From Anaspis maculata (taxonomy: Eukaryota > Arthropoda > Insecta > Coleoptera > Scraptiidae), in assembly GCA_949128115.1 (NCBI GenBank), contig OX421966.1, positions 62,121,416-62,185,415 of the forward strand: a stretch of DNA of 64,000 nt, in the 5' to 3' direction. The stretch's first letter is position 1; every line of letters starts with the position of its first letter. The notes below the pieces were generated by a model. That model was not told the DNA's origin. It did not search any database and saw only the letters and a program-made list of their open reading frames with translations. Both the position numbers and the translations under genes were made by a program. This document shows positions 11,031 to 23,000 of this stretch, one piece after another.

Positions 11031-14000
11031 CTGGAACACAAAAGGGCCGTAAATTAATCCAACGTGTCTTTTGTAATGGAGGTAGGTGGGTGGCAATAGC
11101 AGTAGGCAGCGGACGACGCGCGAGATTAGTCTCTTGTGGCCGAGAGAAGCAAAGGCAGAGGATACGGCTGAAAGGGACGGAAACAGAACGTGGCTGCGGC
11201 ACTGGAGGCGCATTCGGGGAAGAGCCCGGCAAGCCCGCAGCAGCTAGCTAGCAACAGAAAGTTTCTTTTTCCGCTTGCGTATACGTTGAATATCTCGTAT
11301 ATCAACGTGATTAAACTTTGGAAAAAGCAAGGGTTTTTCTCACGGTTCCTGTTTTTTATTTTTGTTCGAAACGTACCCGAGGGCAACAACAAGACAGGAG
11401 AAACAAGTACGAAAGTAATTGCGTTGTGAGCTAGTTACAAATGCGGATCGCCACCTCCGAGCGCCGAGCCTCACCTATCCTATTAGGTATCATTACCACA
11501 CATTACACCTTGTCCAACGTACAGTGACGTCTAACCTAGTGGAAACTTCGAGAGTGCGAATGGAAAGAAACGGGTGGTTGTAGAATAGCGATGAAAGATG
11601 CCCCGTTAACTTTGTTTTACGTGTCTGAAAATGTCAAATTCGATATGCATTTCGATTGTTCATGTACTTGTTCCAAATTTCAATATAATCTCTTCAAAAA
11701 TAAAAATAAAAATGAAAACGTCAAAGATGATAGGGAATGAACCTAAGGTTCCTTAGGGCAAGTTATTATTGGGCCATTTTTGAACGCTAATAACAATGCC
11801 ATGATATAGCAAACATTTGCTTAACTGACATCCAGCTTTATAAAAAAAAAATGAATATATTCAATATGGTGGCCTCTTGAAACGTCAAAAATCAAAATTT
11901 GACAAATGATGCATTTCGATCGCCAACCTCAAGTGGGTATAGGTTCAAAATTCCAATCAGATCAGTTGAAAAATGCAAAAGTTCAAAATGGCGGCCTCTT
12001 GAAACGTCAAAAATCAAAATTTGACAGCCGCATTTCGATCGCTAACCTCCAAATGGGTATGGGTTTAAAATATCAATCAGATAGGTTGGAAAATGCACAA
12101 GTTCAATATGGCGGCCTCTTGACATGTCAAAAATCAAAATTTGACAGATGTATTTTGATCGCCAATCTCAAGTGGCTATGGGTTCAAAATACCAATCAGA
12201 TCGGTTGAAAAATCAAAAGTTCAATATGGCGGCCTCTTGAAACGTCAAAAATCAAAATTTGACAGCTGCATTGCGATCGTCAACCTCAGGTGGGTATAGG
12301 TTCAGAATCCCAATCAGATTGCTTGAAAAATGCTCAAGTGCAATATGGCGGCCTCTTGAATTGTCAAAAATCCAAATTTGACAGACGCATTTTGATCACC
12401 AACCTCAAGTGGGTGTAGATTTAAAGCTGGGTTCCCAGATGCGAATATTCGGACAGAAAATGCGATTTTATATGTCAAATTTTGAATTCGAGGGCTCTGA
12501 TTGGCCAATATGACGACTTTGACATGAAATTTCGCATTTTCTGAATATTCGCAACTGGGAATCCAGCTTTAGAATGTCAATCAGATCGGTTGAAAAATGC
12601 AAAAGTTCAATATGGCCTCTTGAAACGTCATAAATCAAAATTTGACAGATGAATTTTGATCGCCAATCTCAAGTGGCTATGGCTTCAAAATACCAATCAG
12701 ATTGGTTGAAAAATGCTAAAGTTCAATATGGTGACCTCTAAAAACGAAAAAAATCGAAATTTAACAGATGCATCTCGACTGCCCAACCAAAGCAAGTATG
12801 GGTTCTAAATACCAATCAGATAAGTTGAAAAATGCGGGAGTTCAATATGGCGGCGGAAGTGAAACTGTCAAAACGACAAATTTGACAGATGTATTCAGAT
12901 TGCCTATTTCAAGTTGTCGTAGATTCAAAATCCTAATCGGATAGGTTTAAAAATGCAAAAGTTCAATATGGTGCCTTTTGGAACGTCAAAAATCAGAATT
13001 TGACAGATGCATTCCAGTTGTCTGTCTCAAGTGGTCATAGGTTTTAAATCCCAATCGGATCGGTTGAAAAATGCAAAAGTTCGATATGGCGGCCTTGGAA
13101 CTGTCAAAACGTCAACTTTGATAGATACACCGATACACCTCGATTGTCCACCTCAAGTGGGTACCTATTATGTTGAAAATCCCAATCAGATCGGTTGAAA
13201 ATGCAAAAGTTCAATACGGCGGGGGGGGGGGGGGGGGGGGGGGGCTTAGAACTGTCAAAATGACAAATTCGAGAATTTGACAGATGTATTCAGGCTATCT
13301 ATTTCAAGTTGTCATAGGTTCAAAATCCCAATCGGATCCGGTGAAAACTGCAAAACTTTCATATGGCGGCCTCTTGAAACGTCAAAAATCAAAATCAGAC
13401 AAATCCATTTTGATTGTCAACCTCAAGTGGGTATAGGTGTAAAATCCCAATCGCATCGGTTTAAAATTGCAAAAGTTCAATATGGCGGCCCTAGAACTGT
13501 CAAAATATCACATTTGACAGATGCTTCTCGGTTGTCCACCCCAAATGGGTATAGGTTCTAGATCACAATCGGATAGGTTGAAAAAAGCAAGAGTTCAATA
13601 TGGCGGCCTCTTGAAACGTCAAAAATCGAAATTTGACAGATGCATTTAAGCTGTCTATTTCAAGTTGGCATAGGTTCAAAATCTCATTCGGATCTTGTGG
13701 TAATGATGATAGAAAAATGTCATGTAACGATTTCCGCTTTCATCACTACATTTACTCGCGAAAACGTCCATGACTGTCAACATCATTGCAACGTACAACG
13801 TACGTATCTGAGATCACTCGCGAAGTACTGCCCAAGGAATCCGCGAAAAATGACTTGAGAAGTGCTGTGACATTTGACATTACATTGACATTTGCAAATG
13901 GCACAACACAACAACTGCGACGCTGAGTACTGTTGCCGATGCTTGTGAACTTTTGGAAAATTTGACAAGAAAAACTTCGAAACAAGGACGCAAATCAAAA

Positions 14001-17000
14001 CAAGGACCCCTTTCTGGAGGTCTAGCCAGAAGATCCGATGGAATTATCATGGAATTCCGTAACCGACATGAAATGTGTTCTGGAGGACCGAAAAGGCCCC
14101 TTTCTCGAAATGTGAAGTCGCTGGAAATTGCAAATGAATTCTGAGTACCCCCAGACGTGTTCTGCTCCCTCAACTTGCCTGTTTTTGTGAAATTACGCCG
14201 TCAACAGCAGAGCCGGCCTGCGAAATACGATCAAAGTGCCGTCGAATTTAAAGAATGCTTTGGTTTTTGGTGTCTGATGGACGCTCAAAAGTCTCCTCGA
14301 GACCACGGTTCAATTTCCCATGCTGACATGGTCAATTTCGTTCCAAAAGCACAGTTGAAATGCCCCTAAGTGTTGAGTTTGCCAAAACGGAGAGCGTCAA
14401 TTGACGTTCCTGTCAGATTTGCCGAGCCGTGTTCCAATTTCAGCATTTTCTGGCAAATATTCAACAGTAATATCACAAGTACTTAGATTTTCACGATAAT
14501 TTTGGTCAGGCGATCGCGAGTGCTGATTGTAGCGATAAATGCCCGACTCCGTAGGAGGAGGGCATTTATCCAGGGACAATCAGCCCGAGGAAAACGCCTG
14601 GCCAAAATTATCTGGGAAAATCTCGAGCACGAGTGATATTTTGAAAATTATTACAAGAAGTCCGAAGTGACAGCTGTCAGATTTTGTTGTTTACATGAAT
14701 TTTATTCCGTTGCTATTGACAGTGGGATTTAGATAAGTGATTATTATCCTTGTAGGTCTAATAATCAAGGGCGTTGTATGTAATAATCAAAAAAAAAACC
14801 GTCGCATGGCCCTCATTGGACGACACGCGGCCCCCGAAACCCCCCGGTCGGCATTTCACACCAATTTCTCAAAATTCTCCCCGAAAAGTCGAGTTTTCGC
14901 CACGAAAACGTAACAAGGTATTTGGAATGGATTATTCGAACATCGGTTCCCTTGTAAAATTTTGAATGAATTATAAGATTTCGAAAAATCTTGACAAATT
15001 CAGCAAAAATTTTGAAAAATTCTCACTCTTCACTTGGGATGCGGTTCGTTTGCGAAAATTGAAAAAAAAATACCCCGCCAAAATCCGACGTCTGGTTTTT
15101 ACAAATTTTGACGGCAGGTCGTTCGGTTGCCGTCGGCGGTTTCCATGAGTTGAAAAATGACATGAAAATTTCAGTCCAGCGCCGGCGGCGAGATACCAGA
15201 AAAAGATCATAATTAGGAGACACTTTGAAAAAGTGTTTAAAACCAAAATCAGCTCAAAAGGACGTTTCGTTCTTGGAATATGATTTATGCTGATGCTAAT
15301 GTAACTCAGTACAAGAGTTACATCAGGTTACAGTTACAAGAGGCCTTGGGGAAATATTTGGTCCAAAAATAGTTGATGCCGCCACAATTGTAGAAATTAA
15401 TACTAAATCCATTTGATAATTTGAGTTTGTTCGTCCCTCTATTCATTTCTGAACCATCAGACCAATTATGACAAAATTTGATGGTCGATGGTGGAAACGT
15501 AAAAATGAAGTTTTCATTGTGATCTGTCAGACGGAAATGTCACTGTCAAACGGACAGGAGATTTATGGCGGCTTTACAGAACTTCGTATGTCGCCGGCGA
15601 CAAATTATTCAACTACAGTGGAGTGGGAGACTGTCGCCGGCGACATACGAAGTTCTGTAAAGCCGCCATTCGATGTAACGATTTTGACATTTGACAGCTC
15701 TTTCCAAAACTCTCCAAAAACTCTACTCAAAACATGCAGAAATTATGACATATCTGCCATCTGTCAAAAGCTAGAGGCTGTCAAAGCAGAAACTTTGATG
15801 TTCAATAGCTCGAGAAGTACTGAACGGATTTGAATAAAATTTAGTCAGTTATTGCTTAGGTACATCCAAATTAATTAATTTTCTAATTACGTGAAATTGA
15901 AACAAAAAGTGTATCACAAAAATAATATTGCATTATCTAGGCAATTTTAACACTTTTACAGATATCTGACGTTGCAGGAAGGATGCGCTACGATGAGAAG
16001 TCTCGCGGCAGACATGGCGACGTTTTTTTTTTAGCGCGTTCACAATACATACTTCCTTTTTCCTTGGGTGGTGTGTCGGAAAAATTGAATAATAAAACAA
16101 GTGAGTATGCCTTCACGTGCGTGAGTCTCAGTAGCGCATTTTCTCAAAAAGGGATATTATGAACGTAAAGAAATTTGGTTGATAGCTTAGGGGGAATCCA
16201 TAAGAATCGTGCACTTTGTGCCAAGTCTTTCAAATTTGGTATGGTCTTAGGTATGGTCTTAAGGTTTTAGGAAACCATCGCAAGCAACTTGTGCGCGACC
16301 TCTGGTGGCCTGTTTGCGTTAAATTCAATATGGCCGCCATCTGTACTTCTACTAGCTTCTATTGGACACAAAAACTTGAGTAATATAACTTTTTATAGGT
16401 TTCAATATGCGAGAAGTCCATTTCTCAGGTCTTATTTGTGTTTAAAAATCAATTTCAAGGTCATTAAGTGCTTTGATATGACAGATTAGACAATAAGATG
16501 CAAGGTGAAGAGACAATTTTCAATATAAATCCCGCGTGATTACAAAATATAAAGAAACATGAACGGTGGACACAAATACAATGGAATCTGACAAGTTTAC
16601 AGCAAGATATTATATTTGTTACTTTATGCGTTATGTAAGCTGTCTTTGCAACCTTCCTGACACTTGCATATTGGACTCCAGCGAAAACCGGCTCAATAAG
16701 ATCCATATCTGCCTGTGCATGACACCAAACAACCACAGTTGAGTAGTAATGAATATCCACGGCTTGCATCTGGAAGATCAGTTCAGTAGGGTATTCATTA
16801 TTTGGTTCTGTTATTCCATTCCCAACCAAATTTTCTGTAATCAGGGATATCAGGCGCTCTGGACAGCGAATATGCGGTAGTGAGCAGAGCTCGCTTTTTA
16901 TGCTGAAATAGAGCATGTTGTAATGGTGATATAGATTCAAGAGACTTTAGACCTTGGGAAACCATCAACTTCTTTCCATCATTGACTGAATTTGCACCAC

Positions 17001-20000
17001 AGTTTCTACTGTACATCAGAACTACGCTTACTTTGATCTCGCTTTGGTCGACTGGACTTTCCTGTGCGGATTGGAGGACGTTGACACTGCTGTTGAGGCT
17101 TTTTATTCCAAACTGTATACCTTGTTTTATAAGCACATACCTTTGAAGAAGCAACCGACTCGCAAATATCCGTCTTTGTTTAACGGCAGAATTATCTCCT
17201 GCCTTAGACAGAAGGACAGAGCGTGGAGGGGGTTTGGGAGGAGTGGGAGTGATGCTGATCTGGCTCGCTTTAGGGAGTTGCGTGGGCTTCTCAAGCGGGA
17301 GATCGACATCAGCTATAAGAGCTACCTCGTCCATATCGAGAGGAACATCGTTCATAATCCGTCAACCTTCTGAAGAAACATCAACTCTATACCTAAGGCA
17401 GTGTGGAGACGTCTCACCGGTAATGGTTCACGATGGCGTCGAGTACAATACCCCTCAAGGAATCGCTGACACCTTTGCGGCGAGGTTTTCCTCCGTTTTT
17501 GTGAGCCCCCCTATACTTTTCCTCAACAGCCTGCGTGCGAATTCCCTAAGACCAGTAGCTTGTTGATTGTCAATGAGATAGATGAGAGTGACGTCCTCGC
17601 TGCTTTGAAAAAACTCGAGTCCGGAATGACAACTGGTCCTGATTCTGTGCCTGCCTTCCTCATTAGGGACTGCTCCTAAGTCTTCGTAAAGCCTTTGACC
17701 GACATGTTTAATCTGACATTAAAGAGATCCATATTTCCTGAAATCTGGAAACGTACACGTATTTGTCCAGTTCATAAGAAAGGCAATAAAAATGAAATAT
17801 CAAATCATGGACCAATCTCCCTCCTGAGGAACTCCAGTAAGGTCGTCAAGACTGTGCTGCAAACCTTTCTCTATAATCATACCTGCAGGTTGTTGTCTCC
17901 AAATCAGCATGGTTTTGTCAGGGGACGCTCAACTGCGTCCAATCTCATGTGTAAGACCCAGTTCATCGGCGGTGTGCTTGATTCTGGTGGTCAGGTGGAC
18001 GTTATTTACACCGATTTTTCAAAAGCTCTTAATACCCTGGACCACGACACTTTACTGCATAGTGCATAAGTTGTCCGCCTTTGGCTTGTCCCCTTCGTTG
18101 GTTGAGCTCTCGGTTGAGCTCTTGAAATCATATTTATGTGACAGCGATCTATTTGTCCAGCACAACGGTAGCAGGTCTGGTGAATTCCTTCAGCAATAGG
18201 GTGTGCCACAGGGTTCTAATCTTGGTCCTGAGTTGATAAGAATTTCACCCATTCCGAACCCTTTGGTATAGGCTTTTTTGCAGTAATTACACCATAAGGT
18301 TGTTTCCTACATTTATGGGGGTACGTTAAAGACAGAGTCTATCTCAACTATCGCTAAACAATCATGGAGCTCAAAGACAATATTCGGGGACTTATTGAAG
18401 AAATAGAACCTGAAATCTGCGAAAATGAAATAAAAATGTTCACTGAAAAAATAGCTCTTTGCAAAGACAACCAAGGAGTACATGGACAGATGTTGTTTTT
18501 CATCTTAATTTTCATGTTTCTACTTTAGTAGGTATGAGATAGGTAATTTTCCGATTTTCAAAAGACTGCGCCTTTTATTCAAAAAAAAAAAATGCTTCAG
18601 TTTAACCTGGGACACCCTTTATATTCTTATATTATTCTTATATTCATAAACTATACTGATATTATGGTAATATATTATTCAATCATATTTCATGTCTCGT
18701 AGAAACCCATCTATCAAAAATACCAGCACATATAGCGGCCATATTGGATTTAACGCAAGCAGGCCACCAGAGGTCGCGCACAAGTTGCTTGCGATGGTTT
18801 CCTAAAACCTTTAGACCATAGCTAAGACTATACCAAATTTCAAAGACTTGGCACGAAGTGCACGATTCTTATGAATTTTCAATAATTACTGCTCCGCTAT
18901 GAAGGAGAAACACCATTCCTTGCCCACTTTCTTCATTCGAAACTCATTGTGATATTTTGTTATCAGAATGGGGTACTAATCATGGGCGGGAATGAGCGAC
19001 TAATCAAAAGTGGCCTATCTCTTCCCATATTTAGTCAGCTATCTACAGGGTGATTCACCACCAAATGGACATAGCCTAAGGGTAGGTCCAGTTTTACCAG
19101 GCGAACCAGGATCTGGCTTTGAAATTTTTCTAACACTGTTTGTTTCGAAGTTACAGGGTGATCCATGTATGTTGTCGAATTTTTTGACAAGCCGTATCTT
19201 CAGAACGACCGGATGGATTGGATTGAAATTTTGTGGGTTGATTCTTCCATTGATATCTGACACATCGCCCTATCAAACAGTTTGAAGTTTCCAGGGCCGG
19301 CCTTGTAAAAAAAACTCCAAAGCTTTTTTCTAAAATAGACATTCTGTATGCATATTTTTCGAATTTCATTTTCAAAATCGGAAACTACATCAAACATGCT
19401 TATAATATCGCAAAAAAAATTGCTTGGCACCATTGAGCTGTCAAGAAAATTTTGACAATCGCAAGATTTTTGAGGTTAGGATTTTTTCTAAATTAATATT
19501 TTCAAATACTTGCAAATTATCTATTATGGCCCTGAATTTCAGCCGTTTTGTCAGACACATGAAACCGACATTTTTCTCGTTTTCTCAGAAGTAACAAAAA
19601 ATTTCATCAAAATTTTAAAAAAATTTTTGATACGTTCCTCAATTTTAGCTCAATTTGGGATAAAAGTGAAGCTGAGGGACGTTACAATATTTTTTTTCAA
19701 ATTCGGCTGAAACTTTTTGTTACTACTGAGAAAACGAGAAAAATGTCATTTTTATTTTTATGACGAAATGGCTGAAATTTGGGGCCATAATAAATCATTT
19801 GTGAATATTTTGAAATAATAATTTACAAAAAATCCTAACCTCAAAAATCATCAGAATTATCAATTTTCTTTTGACAGCTTAATGGTGCCAAGCAATTTTT
19901 TTCGCGATATTGATAGCATGTTCCATGTTGTTTCTGAATATGAAAATGAATTTTGAATAATATGCATACAGAGTGTCTTTTTTGAAAAAAGCTTTCAAAT

Positions 20001-23000
20001 TTTTTTTTCAAGGCCGGCCCTGGAAATTTTGAACTCTTTGATAGAGCGATGTGTCAGATATCAATAGAAGAATAAACTCACAAAATTTCAAACCCATCTA
20101 TTGGGTTGTTCAAAAGTTATGGCCTGTCAAAAAATTCTACGAAATACATGAATCACCCTGTAGCTTTGAAACGAACAGCGTTAGAAAAAATCCAAAGCCA
20201 GATCCAGGTTCGCCTGGAAAAACTGGACCTGCCCTTGAGCTTTATTGAGGTTATGTTATACATTTCTCTTACTTTGGGGGCGGCGTGTTGGAGCGGCAGA
20301 GTTTGGCGAAGAAATTCTTCCACAGTTTGAGTTTGGAGTTTCTGAATGTTTGAGGTAACATTAAAATGTAAATCAGTGGAAATTATTGAAATTTGCACTT
20401 TTTTTCTTTTGGGGGTGGAAGTTGGAGGCGGTGCCATATCAAAAGTAGCCTACTCTTTCCCATTTTTAGTTAGCTATCTATATAGCGAAAGAATTAGATC
20501 GTTATGTCTTCGGGTTTATGTTTTTCATTCATCTCTCACTTTGAGGGCAGCGTGTGGGGGCGGCAGCATTCGGCAAAGAAAATGTTGCACAGTTTGAGTT
20601 GAGAGTTTCTGAATGTAAGGGAAATATGAAAATCAGTGAAAATTGTGAAAGTTGCATTTTTTTTGGTTTGGAAGCGGCGGCTAATTAAAAGTGGCCTATC
20701 TTTTCCCAATTTTAGTCAGCTATCAATATAGTGAAAGAATTAGATCGCTATGGCCCGTATTCATATCCCACTTTTAAGCTAAAAGCGCTTTTAGTGCGAT
20801 GCGCATTTAGGGGCATTTCTCATATTTCAGTGTTCAAAAATACATTATTGCGATTGAGAGCGATTGTATGTACTTAATTGCAATTAATTTGCGAGTTGAT
20901 TTGTATTTTTGAACACTAAAATATGAGAAATGCCCCTAAATGCGCATCGCACTAAAAGCGCTTTTAGCTTAAAAGTGGGATATGAATACGGGCCTATGTC
21001 TTCAGGTTCATGTTTTACATCTATCTCTCACTTTGGGGGCGGCGTGTGGGAGCGGCAGAGTATGGCAAAGAAATTCTTGCACAGTTTAAGTCAAGAGTTT
21101 CTGAATGTTCGAGGTAACATTATCAGCTAAATCAGTGAAAATTGTTGAAAGTCGCACTTTTTTTCTTTTGGGGGCGGAAGCTGGAGGCGGCGCCATATCA
21201 AAAGTAGCCTATCCTTTACCATTTTCAGTCAGCTATCCATATAGCGAAAAACTTAAGCGAAGCTATGTCTTCGGGTTCATGTTTTTCATTTATCTCTTAC
21301 TTTGGGGGCGGCGTGTGGGAGCGGCAGCGTTCGGCTGAGCAAATGTTGCACAATTTGAGTTGGCAGTTTCTAAATGTTTAAGGGAACATCTCAATCAGTA
21401 GAATTTATGAAAGTTGCACTTTTTATCGTTTGGGGGCGGAATCTGGGGGCGGCGACTAACCAAAAGTAGCCTATCCTTTCCCATTTTCAGTCAGCTATTC
21501 ATACCGAAAGAATCAGATCGCTATGTCTTCGGGTTTATGTTTTACATTTTAAAGTGATTGTGGGCGGTTTTTAGCAGTTTTTTTCATGTCGGCGGCGCAT
21601 ATTGAAGACGGAATGATTCTTGGCTTACGTTTATAAGTGGCAACTATGTATTATTCAAAAAATGAAAACACCAGAGCATCAGGTCTGGTAGAAAGTGCAA
21701 TATTATGTTATTTCAAGTTTATCTGGGGCGGTTTTCTATATGTTGGCGGCGCAATATGGACATCCAATATAGCCTAACCCTCCTTTGGGAGTGGCAGCTA
21801 TATAACAGCGAAAAAATTAGAAAGCTAGGTCGTCTAGTTTGGGAGGAGTTCGAGGAACGGACGGACGGACGGACGGACGGACGGACGGACAAAGCGGTTG
21901 CAATAGCGATTTTCATCAAGATGGAAAATGCGCTGAAAACTATTATCTACTTTGCGTTGCTAATGGATTCATTATTACATCGAAAGCGGTGCTTTAATGG
22001 AGAGTATCAATTAACTGCTTTTCAGCCAATAGCAACAATTTATTGTCAATAGAAGGTAGGCAAACGTCAGTGTGAAGGTGTCACCAGTCAAACGTTTCTA
22101 TTTTTAGCAGCCAGAATTCACGATCTCTGGGCGTTAATCAGAATTAACTACTTAATTCTGTAGACGGATTGTCACACGACTTCATGATTAGTTTTGAGGC
22201 ACGACGAGCTTGGGACAGCAAAACTAGTCGTGTGACAATACTATGTCTTATGAAACTCTTATAATAATATCATTATACTATATTAGGAAGGCTGGAAATG
22301 TTTTCGAAAAATGGAAATGTTTCTTTCAGGAAGTCTACCATCGAAGCGCATCATTTACAAATTTAACTGTTTGTTTTTTTAAACAACCGGGTGATAATGC
22401 CAAAACATAATTACTATTGTTTACAAGTTTACACTATTAAAACGTTAAACATTACAATGATAACGAATACTGGCATGTATCTTCCAAATTCGCAATAAAT
22501 TACATATCATTCCGTAATTTCTAAGTCTGATCTAATAATAATTCGGGTAATCATTTATTATTATCACATGGATGTCAACCCTGCAGTGTGGGGTGGATTT
22601 GTGGGTTCACATGACGAAAACCGCATCAATAAATTTCGACAGACTTAATTCGATTTCACATTTGTAATAGGTAGGTAGTACACACACCATAATCGATTAC
22701 GTTCAGTCGATTGAATCCTTTTAATCAACCTAGTGTGTAGAAATTCGTCCGATTTCCGATAGTTTGCATGACTGGTTTCGTTCCAAACAATCAATAACAC
22801 GAATCTTTTAAGTGTATATGAGGGTAGTAGATATTTGAGAAAGATAAAATGCATTTGTCGTCTTCACTTTTCACACAGAGGACTTTTCGAGTCGGGTCTA
22901 TCGGTACAAAAATAGCTCCATGACCGAAAATTTTCGTTATCAAAAATGTAATAATTAATAAATAAAACGGCTATCGCTTTGTTTTTTTCTTTCGGGTAAA

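Larger units (their letters stand above)
11860..13697. repeat. Tandem array of about 14 copies of a 119-bp unit
   Basis: Each unit contains TTCAATATGGCGGCC, GTCAAAAATC, TTTGACAG and CAATCAGATCGGTTGAAAA. Unit starts at 11860, 11982, 12102, 12220, 12339, 12606, 12722, 12841, 12962, 13080, 13210, 13358, 13476 and 13593 give spacings of 116-122 bp except where interrupted. The copies are well diverged and two flavours can be seen (cctcaagtgggta versus atttcaagttg). One unit carries a MITE, another a 24-base G run. Confidence 0.92.
18980..21570. repeat. Tandem array with a unit of about 260 bp, interrupted by a foldback element and a MITE
   Basis: A unit with TCAAAAGTAGCCTA, AGTCAGCTATC, ATGTCTTCGGGTT, CTTTGGGGGCGGCGTG and CAGTTTGAGTT recurs. 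The TCAGCTATC landmark falls near 19034, 20470, 20717, 21228 and 21489; corrected for the insertions the spacing is about 247-265 bp. The array was present before both insertions at 19044-20240 and 20752-20994. Confidence 0.82.

Noticed and set aside
11860..13697. CRISPR-like regular repeats
   Set aside because: The unit is 119 bp, diverged throughout and without unique spacers, in a eukaryotic intron: an ordinary minisatellite.
14462..14790. Hammerhead-like ribozyme in the structured repeat
   Set aside because: CTGATTG and GAAAA words occur, but the full CTGANGA...GAAA core and a proper three-way junction are not present.
16464..16940. 158-codon minus-strand frame
   Set aside because: No recognised domain or coding bias, opposite to a LINE remnant, and no splice context. 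It is kept only as a note within the inverted-repeat finding.
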